Of a stretch of 64,000 nt of DNA, positions 44,479 through 52,930 are shown piece after piece. The DNA is from Clostridiaceae bacterium AM27-36LB (lineage in GTDB: Bacteria; Bacillota; Clostridia; Lachnospirales; Lachnospiraceae). A program made the position numbers and the translations under genes. Numbering within the stretch: the first letter of the stretch is position 1; the number at the start of each line of letters is the position of its first letter. The notes under the pieces were generated by a model, which saw nothing but the letters and a program-made list of their open reading frames with translations, was not told the origin of the DNA and did not search any database. The DNA lies in assembly GCA_003480725.1 (NCBI GenBank), contig QUJQ01000002.1, positions 62,001-126,000 on the forward strand, in the 5' to 3' direction.

Positions 44479-44973
44479 TTACGAATCAGTCTTAAGCCTT
44501 ACGTTGATCTTATAGATCAACCGATAAATAAATAGGGTCACAATGACTGTATACAGAAGTTCTGGCAGAATGATACTTGTCAGATAATGAAAAAATGCGA
44601 ACCGGCTTCTCATGACAAACATGATCATGTACGTTCCCAGTCCATAGATCAGTTCACTGGCCGAGATCAGACTCAGCGGCAGCTTAATATCGTCTCCGTA
44701 AAAGATCCGGTTGAACTGTCCATTGCCATAGCCGATGTACATATAAATGATTGCATGCATGCCAAGAAGTCTTCCATAGAAAATATCTTCCAGCAGCCCA
44801 CAGAAAAATCCTACGATCATACCTTCTTTCCGACCGCCCATAAAACCGAAGGAAGCTGTCAGAATGATCATGAGATTGGGACTGATAGAGCCAATAGAAA
44901 GAGCCTGAAACACCGTACTCTGCAGAAGGAAGCAGAGAAGGATCATCAGAGCGATCACAATTTTACGCTTCAT
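44479..44973 (-). CDS. mreD: Rod shape-determining protein MreD
   Basis: 164 residues with five or six transmembrane segments and the family's 'GGRKEGMIVGFFCGLLEDIFYG' region. It helps connect MreB filaments and MreC to the synthesis machinery. It lies between mreC and the PBP gene. Confidence 0.93.
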   Translation of the reverse strand: MKRKIVIALMILLCFLLQSTVFQALSIGSISPNLMIILTASFGFMGGRKEGMIVGFFCGLLEDIFYGRLLGMHAIIYMYIGYGNGQFNRIFYGDDIKLPLSLISASELIYGLGTYMIMFVMRSRFAFFHYLTSIILPELLYTVIVTLFIYRLIYKINVRLKTDS

Positions 44974-44989
44974 CTATTCTTCTGCCCTC

Positions 44990-45901
44990 CTATTCTGTCT
45001 CAGTAGTCTCATCCAGCAGCGTATCTTCTTCTGTTGCATCCGCCTGTGATTCATCCACCTGCTGCTTTAGGTCAGTGATGACAAGAACCGTACTCAGATG
45101 CTCAAAATCCACAGCCGGAGTAATGCTTCCAGACTTGGTCAGATTATTGGAATCTACAGCAAGTTCATTTACATAGCCGATCAGGATTCCTTTATGATAT
45201 TTTGCGCTGGCATAAGAAGTGACAACTTTGTCTCCGGATTCTACCTCATCATTCTGATCTCTGAGCTGATTAAGCTGCAGGGTTCCCTCTGACATCATCT
45301 CCAGATCACCGCGCACATAACACAAATCCGAATTTTTCAGGATCATGGCGCTGACATTACTCATGTCGTCAATGATGGAACGCACCTGTGCCCAGTCCGG
45401 TCCGGTCTTGGTCACGATACCGACCAGTCCGCCTCCGGCGATCACATTCATATCCACTTTGATCCCGTCACTGGAACCCTTGTCGATAATGAACATATTA
45501 AACCAGTTACCTGTATCTTTTCCAATAACATTGGCCGCGATCTTATTCAGATCAGAATAATCGCTGTCCAGATTGTAAAGATCTCTCAACTCCTGAAGTT
45601 CATAGCGTTCCTGCATCAGCATATTATTTTCCAGTGTCAGTTCCGCCACCTGTTCCTTCAGGCTCTGGTTCTCCTCGTTGATCTGCTGCAGATCTGCCAG
45701 ATTATCGACTCTTGATCTGACCCGGCCGCCAGCTGCATTGATCCCCTTCTGTACCGGGATCAGCACATAACCGGAAACCGTATTGAGGATCCCTCCGTCA
45801 AAATCCGTCAGGAAAGACACTGACATCGTACCAACACATAACAACGTCAGTGCAAACAAAATATATTTTGACGGAATCGTAAATCGATTTTTTCGTTTCA
45901 T
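44990..45901 (-). CDS. mreC: Rod shape-determining protein MreC
   Basis: 303 residues. An N-terminal transmembrane helix (about 12-30) is followed by a coiled coil (about 68-108) and the paired beta-barrel MreC domain, then an acidic tail. It acts outside the membrane, activating the RodA-PBP2 pair. Confidence 0.95.
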   Translation of the reverse strand: MKRKNRFTIPSKYILFALTLLCVGTMSVSFLTDFDGGILNTVSGYVLIPVQKGINAAGGRVRSRVDNLADLQQINEENQSLKEQVAELTLENNMLMQERYELQELRDLYNLDSDYSDLNKIAANVIGKDTGNWFNMFIIDKGSSDGIKVDMNVIAGGGLVGIVTKTGPDWAQVRSIIDDMSNVSAMILKNSDLCYVRGDLEMMSEGTLQLNQLRDQNDEVESGDKVVTSYASAKYHKGILIGYVNELAVDSNNLTKSGSITPAVDFEHLSTVLVITDLKQQVDESQADATEEDTLLDETTETE

Positions 45902-45919
45902 ACTATACAGCTCCCGCCG

Positions 45920-46927
45920 TTATACATATTTCTGTTCTTTGGTAACGAATGCCAGCGGACGGAATTCCTTTTCATTGATCACACGGGCAAGTCCTCTTAC
46001 CACGCACATTTCCGGATCTTCATCCACTTTCACACTGATACCTGTCTTCTTCTGAAGCAGCTGATCCAGATTACGGATCCGTGCAGAACCGCCGGTCAGA
46101 TAAATACCATTTGCAATAATATCAACACCTAATTCTGGTGGTGTACGCTCCAGGATCGTCTTGATGGCATCAGTAATGATTCCAAGCTGCTCTTTGATCG
46201 CATCATATACAAATGCAGAGGACAATTCCAGCATCTGCGGCAGACCGACTACCATATTACGTCCGCAGATCTGCATGGTCTTTTCTTCCGGATCTATAGC
46301 ATATGCCAGCTCTTTTTTGATATTTTCTGCAGTTTTGCTTCCAATAAAGAAACTGTATTCCTTACGGATCGCACTCTGGATCGCATCGTCGATAGAACGT
46401 CCACCGGTCTGGATCAGACGGCTGATCACGGTTCCACCAAGAGAAAGTACGGATATTTCCGTAGTCTCAGCTCCGATATCTACGATCAGAACTCCCTGTG
46501 CCTCTTTTACATTGATGCCAAGACCAAGACCTGCTGCTACTGGCTTGTCAACCAGATATACGGTCTTTGGCTTCATGGCAGAATCCTGGATCAGCATGGT
46601 AAAGTTCCGCTCCTGCATATCTGTGGGAAGTGCCACGAAAAAGTCTGCACCTTTCAGCTGTCCCTTAATATTCTCTTCCAGCAGTTTTTTCAGAAATGCC
46701 TGCATATTGCTGATGCTCGCCAGATTACCATAAGACATAGGTGCACCTACATGAATGTTGGCCGGTGCTTTTTCATACATAGCGTATGCCTCATCTCCAC
46801 ATGCCAGCAGTTTATTCTTGTCCTGAACTGCTACCATATTATGCTGCATCAAATATCCATCTGCATCTCTGTTGTATATTTTCAGATGATAAGATCCAAA
46901 ATCGCAGCCAAAACTATGATTATTCAT
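45920..46927 (-). CDS. mreB: MreB-like actin homologue with divergent nucleotide motifs
   Basis: 335 residues. The actin/Hsp70 fold is clear, but the signature loops differ from typical MreB. The phosphate-1 motif DLGTA reads DFGSY, and the phosphate-2 motif DIGGGTTE reads DIGAETTE. The second Asp and the Thr-Thr are kept. The adenosine-region GGSARIRNLD is present. The position at the head of mreBCD marks it as the rod-shape cytoskeleton protein; the altered loops could change ATP hydrolysis. Confidence 0.9.
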   Translation of the reverse strand: MNNHSFGCDFGSYHLKIYNRDADGYLMQHNMVAVQDKNKLLACGDEAYAMYEKAPANIHVGAPMSYGNLASISNMQAFLKKLLEENIKGQLKGADFFVALPTDMQERNFTMLIQDSAMKPKTVYLVDKPVAAGLGLGINVKEAQGVLIVDIGAETTEISVLSLGGTVISRLIQTGGRSIDDAIQSAIRKEYSFFIGSKTAENIKKELAYAIDPEEKTMQICGRNMVVGLPQMLELSSAFVYDAIKEQLGIITDAIKTILERTPPELGVDIIANGIYLTGGSARIRNLDQLLQKKTGISVKVDEDPEMCVVRGLARVINEKEFRPLAFVTKEQKYV

Positions 46928-46954
46928 GGTATATTTTTCCCTCTTTCTCTGTGT

Positions 46955-47644
46955 CTACATATAATTTTTTTCTCGAAAACTGATATAGGAGTGACCTCCT
47001 ATAATAATGTGATCCGTCAATGTGATTCCTATCAGCTCTCCGGCCTCCTGTACTCTTCTGGTCACTTCCAGATCTTCTCTGCTCGGCCGCGGATCTCCGC
47101 TTGGATGATTGTGCAGAAGAATGATCTGTACCGCTCTGGCTGACAGAGCTTCCAGAAAGATCTCTCTGGGTGAGATCACCGATGCATTCACGGTTCCCTG
47201 AAACAGGTAAGTCTCCTTTAACAACCGTCCCCGCTGATTGAGCATCAGGACCAGAAGAACTTCCTGTTCTCTGTGGCGCAGATCTTCCATATAATATCCT
47301 GCCACAGCTTCTGCCGAAGTAAATGCAGTCCCTTCGCCGGCTTCTTCTCTCGCCATCCGTCTCGCTATTTCCAGAATACATTTAAGCTGTACTGCTTTCA
47401 CTTTTCCGATTCCATGAACCGCTGAAAGCTCGGTCATGCTCAACCGCCGGATCCCGGTAAACCCTTCCCTCTCCGGCACAAGATTCAGCAGCTCTCCTGC
47501 CAGATCAAGAACATGTTTTCCCTTTGCTCCTGTCCTCAGGATCACTGCAAGCAGTTCCCTGTTGGTCAGTGCCTGCACTCCATAGCGAATACATTTTTCA
47601 TAGGGTCTGTCTTCTTCAGGCAGACAGTCAAACTGTTTGTTCAT
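46955..47644 (-). CDS. radC: RadC-family JAB/MPN domain protein
   Basis: 229 residues from the ATG at 47644, set by the GGAGG nine bases upstream. An N-terminal helix-hairpin-helix region (about 60-90, VHGIGKVKAVQL) precedes a C-terminal JAMM metalloprotease-like domain with HNH (178-180) and Asp191 as metal ligands. Despite the name, a repair role is not established. It heads the mre block in many Firmicutes. Confidence 0.95.
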   Translation of the reverse strand: MNKQFDCLPEEDRPYEKCIRYGVQALTNRELLAVILRTGAKGKHVLDLAGELLNLVPEREGFTGIRRLSMTELSAVHGIGKVKAVQLKCILEIARRMAREEAGEGTAFTSAEAVAGYYMEDLRHREQEVLLVLMLNQRGRLLKETYLFQGTVNASVISPREIFLEALSARAVQIILLHNHPSGDPRPSREDLEVTRRVQEAGELIGITLTDHIIIGGHSYISFREKNYM

Positions 47645-47696
47645 ATGCGATAACCTCCGTTGGTGTTCAGACATCCCTTCGGTTATCTTATTATAA

Positions 47697-47951
47697 CTAG
47701 ATCCAGCGATAGATAAGGATCGCCAGTGCAATGCCGATAATACCGGCAATCGTGATCTTGATGGTCAGACCAAATGTAAGTACCACAAGTCCCATAGATA
47801 AAACCAGTGGATTCTCAAGTCCGAATGCCTGCCCGTAATTCAGCCAGTCCAGTCCCGGCACACTCGATGCAATGCTTCCGATAAATCCGCCGATCACCAC
47901 ACCGGCCAGCATCAGCAGAAGTAATGTCCATCCGTTCTTCGTTCCTCTCAT
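47697..47951 (-). CDS. DUF4321 small membrane protein
   Basis: 84 residues with two to three hydrophobic segments (about 8-28, 46-66 and 67-83) and the short soluble 'PGLDWLNYGQAFGL' loop, which typifies DUF4321. It is regularly found just upstream of radC in Clostridia. Function unknown. Confidence 0.85.
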   Translation of the reverse strand: MRGTKNGWTLLLLMLAGVVIGGFIGSIASSVPGLDWLNYGQAFGLENPLVLSMGLVVLTFGLTIKITIAGIIGIALAILIYRWI

Positions 47952-47979
47952 TTGTATCTTACCTCCAAAACCAGTTCAT

Positions 47980-49590
47980 TTAATCATAACACGGCAAATA
48001 TTTTTTTGCAATTGCTTCTGCAATCTTTAATCCGTCCATGGCCGCAGATGTGATCCCACCTGCATATCCGGCTCCCTCTCCACAGGGATAAAGTCCCCTG
48101 ATCTCACTTTCAAAGGTCTCATCCCGCATGATCCGCACCGGCGAAGAAGTCCGGCTCTCCACACCGGATAACACTGCATCCGGCCGGTCGAATCCACGGA
48201 TCAGCTTCTCACAGCCATGGATTCCTTCTTCCAGTGCACTGGACAGCTCTGCCGGGAAAATATTTCTCACATTGGCAAACGTGTACTGTCCCTTGATGCA
48301 AGGCTCCACCTCTCCAAGCGTGGTTGTCGGTATATTCTGACAAAAATCTCCGAACAACTGCACCGGAACTTTTCCGCCGCCCAGTTCATAAGCTGCCCGC
48401 TCCAGCTTTCTCTGAAATTCCACACCCGCCAGAATATCATCACTTCCAAAATCCTCCGGCGTCACAGTCACGATCATGGCACTGTTGGCATTCCGGCTGT
48501 CACGCGCATGATAACTCATTCCATTGACAGCCAGATGACCTTTTTCTGACGATGCGTTGACCACATAGCCACCTGGACACATACAGAAGGAATATACACC
48601 TCTTCCTGCACCTGTCTGCCGGGTTACTTTATAAGCTGCTGACGGCAGAAATGATGGGTAATCAGCTCCATACTGACTGATATTGATCATCTCCTGCGGA
48701 TGTTCCATACGTACACCCACCGCAAAAGGCTTTGCCCGCATAGGGATCTGCCTGGTCTTCAGCATGGAAAAGGTATCTCTGGCACTATGTCCCACTGCCA
48801 GCACTACCTGTCCGGAAACGATCTCTTCCATCTCTCCGGTCTTCAGATCTGTGGCCTGTACACCATGGATCTGTCCATTCTGGATCAACAGATCTGTCAT
48901 CTGACAATGAAACCGTACCTCTCCTCCCAGACGCTCAATCTCTTTTCGGATATAGGTCACAATTCCGATCAGTTCATCTGTTCCCAGATGAGGCTTCTGC
49001 TCATATAAGATCTCTTCATCGGCTCCGGCTTCCACAAACAGTTCCAGTACTTTCCGGTTGCGTCCCACCGGGTCTTTTACCAGTGTATTCAGTTTTCCAT
49101 CAGAAAATGTACCTGCTCCGCCTTCTCCAAACTGTACATTGGACCGCTCATTCAGTTCTCCCGTCAGCCAGAAATGCTCCACCGTTCTGGCACGATCCTC
49201 TGCCTTCTCGCCTCTCTCTAAAACCAGCGGTGCATAGCCTGCCTTTGCAAGCATCCAACCGCAGAACAGTCCTGCAGGTCCTGCACCGATGATGACCGGT
49301 CTTGCCTGTATTTTTTTTGCATCTGCGGACGCTTTCGGAAACTGATACCAGGTTTTCACCGCTTTTTCCGCATGACCATTGCAATGTTTCAGCACGGTTG
49401 GTTCCCGTTTCACCTCTGCATCGATCATATAAACATATTTTAATTCCCCGCCTCTGGCATCCAGCGAACGGCGGATCAGTTCATAACGGATCAGTTCCTC
49501 CGGTCGAATACGCAGAGTCTTGATGATTTTCTGTTCCAGATCCCGGCGGCTGTGTTCCACCGGAAGCTTCAACTGTCTGATTCTAAGCAT
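47980..49590 (-). CDS. FAD-dependent oxidoreductase, uncharacterised
   Basis: 536 residues. A roughly 90-residue N-terminal domain (LKLPVEH...) precedes an FAD Rossmann motif GAGPAGLFCGWMLAKAGY near residue 100. 'QFGEGGAGTFSDGKL' and a C-terminal 'YPCGEGAGYAGGITSAA' FAD loop mark the family often labelled NAD(FAD)-utilising dehydrogenase. The reaction is unknown. It overlaps the preceding flavoprotein gene by 8 bp. Confidence 0.9.
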   Translation of the reverse strand: MLRIRQLKLPVEHSRRDLEQKIIKTLRIRPEELIRYELIRRSLDARGGELKYVYMIDAEVKREPTVLKHCNGHAEKAVKTWYQFPKASADAKKIQARPVIIGAGPAGLFCGWMLAKAGYAPLVLERGEKAEDRARTVEHFWLTGELNERSNVQFGEGGAGTFSDGKLNTLVKDPVGRNRKVLELFVEAGADEEILYEQKPHLGTDELIGIVTYIRKEIERLGGEVRFHCQMTDLLIQNGQIHGVQATDLKTGEMEEIVSGQVVLAVGHSARDTFSMLKTRQIPMRAKPFAVGVRMEHPQEMINISQYGADYPSFLPSAAYKVTRQTGAGRGVYSFCMCPGGYVVNASSEKGHLAVNGMSYHARDSRNANSAMIVTVTPEDFGSDDILAGVEFQRKLERAAYELGGGKVPVQLFGDFCQNIPTTTLGEVEPCIKGQYTFANVRNIFPAELSSALEEGIHGCEKLIRGFDRPDAVLSGVESRTSSPVRIMRDETFESEIRGLYPCGEGAGYAGGITSAAMDGLKIAEAIAKKYLPCYD

Positions 49591-50824
49591 GTACTTCTAT
49601 ACCTTTCTGTTCCTGTGCCGCTGCTCTGCCTGCCAGATATCCGCTGGTCCATGCCCACTGAAGATTATAGCCTCCGCAGGCTCCATCTACATCGATCAGC
49701 TCTCCAGTGAGATAAAGTCCTGGCACGCGCCTGGATTCCATGGTCGTATGATCCAGTTCTGTCAAAGGGACTCCTCCTGTACAGATCTGTGCCTGTTCAT
49801 AGCCGCGGCACCGGCTGATGGTAAAGTGAAGTCCTTTGATCTGTGCGGCAAGCCGCTCACAGTCCTCGTCTGTCCAGTCTCCGCCTTGCTTCTTCAGTGA
49901 GATTCCTGCGCGCTCCAGAAGAAGACAGCACAGTTTATCCGGAAACATGCCAAGAAGCACGGCTGCACCTCTTCGCTCCTGGGTATATGCTCTCCGATCC
50001 TTTAATCTTGTAAGCACCTGATCCCGCTTCCGGAGAGGACAAAGATCCAAGGTCACACTGCATTCGATTCCCTGATTCAGTGCTCTCGCCGCATATCGGC
50101 TGATCTGAAATACCGGAATACCTGACAGTCCATACGAAGTAAACTGTAGTTCCCCGGATTCACAGTATTTCTCTTCTCCGATCTGTAAGGTCACTGCTCC
50201 GTCTGCCCGGACGCCTGCTGCCTTACCTCCATCTTTTTCTGCCACACACAGACCTGTCAGAGCGGGCAGTGGATCCACCACCGTATGTCCCATACTTTCT
50301 GCAAATGTATAACCATCCCCGTCAGAACCTGTCTCCGGCGCTGCCTTGGAGCCACAGGCAAGGATCAGGGCATCTGCCTCATAAGTCCAGCCTTCTGTCT
50401 CCACTGCGAATCTGTCATTGATTTTTTTCACTGTCAGTGCTTTCGTATCGCAGGCGATCTTGACTCCTTCTTTCACCGCAGTCAGCCGAAGCACATCTGC
50501 AATAGAAGAAGCCTGTCCGCTGCCCGGGTAGAGATAGCCATTTCTCTCTTTGGTAAGGATGCCCAGACTTTCAAAAAAATCTACCGTATCGTCCACCGAA
50601 AAGCTCTCCAGTGCTTCTTTCACCAGATCCGGCCGGTCTGTCCGATAATTGGATAATTCCTGATTCCGGTTGGTAAAATTACATCGCCCGTTCCCAGTGA
50701 CCAGCAGTTTTTTACCAGTCTGTCTGTTCTTTTCCAGAAGAGTCACCTTCGCCCCGTTTCTGGCCGCTGTAATCGCTGCCATCAGTCCAGAAGCTCCTCC
50801 TCCTATAATCAATACTTGTTTCAA
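49583..50824 (-). CDS. HI0933/YhiN-family flavoprotein
   Basis: 413 residues. N-terminal FAD-binding GGGASGLMAAITAARNGAKV, the 'GNGRCNFTNR' motif and the C-terminal 'GELIDVDGACGGYNLQWAW' motif are all diagnostic for the HI0933 family. No reaction is firmly established. Its start overlaps the small protein gene upstream by 4 bp (ATGA), tying it to the zinc-ribbon cluster. Confidence 0.92.
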   Translation of the reverse strand: MKQVLIIGGGASGLMAAITAARNGAKVTLLEKNRQTGKKLLVTGNGRCNFTNRNQELSNYRTDRPDLVKEALESFSVDDTVDFFESLGILTKERNGYLYPGSGQASSIADVLRLTAVKEGVKIACDTKALTVKKINDRFAVETEGWTYEADALILACGSKAAPETGSDGDGYTFAESMGHTVVDPLPALTGLCVAEKDGGKAAGVRADGAVTLQIGEEKYCESGELQFTSYGLSGIPVFQISRYAARALNQGIECSVTLDLCPLRKRDQVLTRLKDRRAYTQERRGAAVLLGMFPDKLCCLLLERAGISLKKQGGDWTDEDCERLAAQIKGLHFTISRCRGYEQAQICTGGVPLTELDHTTMESRRVPGLYLTGELIDVDGACGGYNLQWAWTSGYLAGRAAAQEQKGIEVHA

Positions 50825-51207
50825 CGCTCTATCACCTCGTCAATTCTGTCTCTCACCGGCGCAAGCTCTCCCATCTGTCCGTAAGCCTGTTCCATCTGTT
50901 CTTCTGCGGCCTTTGCCTGCTCCCTGTCTCCTTTTCTGAGGCTCACCTGTCTTTGAAGAGCTGCTTCATAGTATCGGGCTACCCCATAGCACTCCAGCAT
51001 CTCTTCATCAGGTTCTACCCCCAGAGCCTCATTTTTATAATAACGCTCCACACAGTACGCATATTCTTCTCTGCTGATATATGTGAGGAAGGTCACCGTC
51101 CGGGTCCCGTCCGGCAGAAATCCAATGGCATTGTCTGCAATGGCGATCAGTTCAATGCTCATAAGGACTGTCAGAATGACGATCACCAGACTTAATAACT
51201 TTTTCAT
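50821..51207 (-). CDS. Small membrane-anchored protein of unknown function
   Basis: 128 residues. An N-terminal hydrophobic segment (4-24) may be an anchor or signal. A helical external part is rich in Glu and Tyr (EEYAYCVERYYKNE; later a Glu/Gln coiled-coil-like stretch). No family recognised. Four-base overlaps with both neighbours (51204-51207 and 50821-50824) place it firmly in the operon. Confidence 0.7.
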   Translation of the reverse strand: MKKLLSLVIVILTVLMSIELIAIADNAIGFLPDGTRTVTFLTYISREEYAYCVERYYKNEALGVEPDEEMLECYGVARYYEAALQRQVSLRKGDREQAKAAEEQMEQAYGQMGELAPVRDRIDEVIER

Positions 51208-51881
51208 TCTGCCTGTCCCCTTTCCCGAAGAAGCTTCGCGATCCTTGCAGAAGTCATTCCATCCAGTTCTTCAACTGTTTCCTCCGAAAGTCCGATTCTT
51301 TCTTCCAGCAATTCTCCCATTCTGGTTCTCATGGTCTCATAGATGGAACGCATCTCTTCCGGGTACTGATCCGGCCAGCTCTCCTGATAAAAAGACGACA
51401 GACTGTCCGCCAGACTCTGTAAATAACTGTCTCTGATGCTCTGATCTTCATAGTCCTGACTTCTCAAATAGCTGTCCATATCACCGGCAGTTCTGTCGTA
51501 TCTCCATGCACACCAGAACACATTGTAGTAGTCCGCAAATTTTCCTTTTTCTGAATCTGTCAGGTGATAGTATTCTCCATACTCGAATAATTCTCCATAT
51601 TCGCCCTGATCCAGATACTCCTGAATCTGACTGATAACTGTATCATAGTTGTTTCCCGCTTTCCAGCGGCGAAGGGATTTCTCCAGTGCTCCTGCCTGCA
51701 ATTCTGCCATAAAAATGCAGAACACGATCAGGAAAAATCCAGCCAATCCAATCACCACTTTTTTGCGTGAACCAGTCTGATACTGTCTGGTCTGCTTCCA
51801 GACACCTTCCTTTGTCTTCCGATAGTCACGGTCAAATTCTTTCATGCTTTTTGCATGTTCTTTTCGTTCTCTATTGTTCAT
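51204..51881 (-). CDS. Membrane protein, paralogue of the 52181 gene's external domain
   Basis: 225 residues. A basic N-terminus precedes one transmembrane helix (about 42-62). An external helical domain has 'YLDQGEYGELFEYGEYYHLT' and ends in 'GMTSARIAKLL'. That domain aligns by eye with the C-terminal part of the protein at 52181-52921 (YLDENRYEAFYGYCDAYHLT; SMSEEEILLLL). It lacks a zinc ribbon, which the overlapping upstream gene supplies. Function unknown. Confidence 0.75.
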   Translation of the reverse strand: MNNRERKEHAKSMKEFDRDYRKTKEGVWKQTRQYQTGSRKKVVIGLAGFFLIVFCIFMAELQAGALEKSLRRWKAGNNYDTVISQIQEYLDQGEYGELFEYGEYYHLTDSEKGKFADYYNVFWCAWRYDRTAGDMDSYLRSQDYEDQSIRDSYLQSLADSLSSFYQESWPDQYPEEMRSIYETMRTRMGELLEERIGLSEETVEELDGMTSARIAKLLRERGQAE

Positions 51882-52188
51882 GTAATATGGTTTCCTTGAT
51901 CTGTCGGCATCTTGCCTGCTCTTCCATGTTACTGTATGTAAATACTGCTGTAGCTCCCAGCATCACGACCAACATGGTCGAGAGGACCAGGATCACCACA
52001 TGTTTCCATGCTTTCTGCCCTTCCCTGGCATACTGCGCCGGAGCATCTGCAACCCTTCTTGTCAGTTTCTTAAGATATCGTAAAAACGCGTTCTCCGACC
52101 CTTTGATGCAGGTTGCTCCACAGTAGGGGCATTCTGTCAGATGATCGTCAAATATGGCTCCGCAGGATCTGCATTGTATGTTACTCAT
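51871..52188 (-). CDS. Short zinc-ribbon membrane protein
   Basis: 105 residues from the ATG at 52188 (GGAGG upstream). A zinc ribbon with CRSCG and CPYCG pairs near residues 6-24 is followed by a basic helix and one transmembrane segment (about 65-86), then a short tail. It overlaps both neighbours (8 bp and 11 bp). With the next gene it reproduces, in two pieces, the architecture of the single protein at 52181-52921. Confidence 0.75.
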   Translation of the reverse strand: MSNIQCRSCGAIFDDHLTECPYCGATCIKGSENAFLRYLKKLTRRVADAPAQYAREGQKAWKHVVILVLSTMLVVMLGATAVFTYSNMEEQARCRQIKETILHEQ

Positions 52189-52921
52189 CTCTTGTCTCCT
52201 CCAGCAAAAGCAGAATCTCTTCCTCACTCATGGAGGAAAGGCTCCGCGCCTGCTCTTCTGTCAGACCAAAATAAACCATCAATTTTTCTTCCATATGCTC
52301 ATAGATCCGGTCCAGATCCGCATTCACTTCATCCGGATCCATGACTTCTCTTGACTGATAACAGAGACTGTCTCTGTTGTAAAATTCCGGCAGAAGGCCG
52401 CTGATGCTCTCCATTGCACTGTTCTGCCCATAGACAGAATCCGCAGTCAGATATTCATTTGCCCGCTGATCAATAAACATATCAATACGGACCGCTTCCA
52501 TCTGCGGACGGTATTTGAGAAATGGCCCGGCCGTCCAGCCAGTCAGGTGATAAGCATCGCAGTATCCATAAAAAGCTTCATACCGATTCTCATCCAGATA
52601 CTGACGGATCTGTGCAGATACTTCATCCTCATGGGACACCGCCCATTCCTGCTTCCTGTAATACGTTCTTTCATCCACATAAAAAGTGACAAACAGAAGA
52701 ACGATCACCAGCACTGCCAATATAAGGATTGCGATTCCCCGCACCCGTAGTTCCGAAGAACTCCGGTATACAGTATGTACCTTCTCCCGGGTATCTGTGG
52801 AATCCTTTTCATAATATTTCTTTTCTTTTACATGCTGACTGCTCTGCGTATTTTTTCTTCCGCAATATGGGCAATATTCATCCGTCAGCTTCAGATTCGC
52901 CCCGCAATGTGCACATTTCAT
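52181..52921 (-). CDS. Zinc-ribbon membrane protein of unknown function
   Basis: 246 residues. The N-terminal zinc ribbon has Cys3, Cys6, Cys17 and Cys20. A charged linker and a transmembrane helix (about 57-77) lead to an external helical domain. The start lies 9 bp after the YnbB-like gene's stop. First of four small genes between the PLP enzyme and the HI0933 flavoprotein. No function can be assigned; the zinc ribbon plus anchor suggests a sensor or scaffold. Confidence 0.78.
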   Translation of the reverse strand: MKCAHCGANLKLTDEYCPYCGRKNTQSSQHVKEKKYYEKDSTDTREKVHTVYRSSSELRVRGIAILILAVLVIVLLFVTFYVDERTYYRKQEWAVSHEDEVSAQIRQYLDENRYEAFYGYCDAYHLTGWTAGPFLKYRPQMEAVRIDMFIDQRANEYLTADSVYGQNSAMESISGLLPEFYNRDSLCYQSREVMDPDEVNADLDRIYEHMEEKLMVYFGLTEEQARSLSSMSEEEILLLLEETRDE

Positions 52922-52930
52922 AGAGTCATC

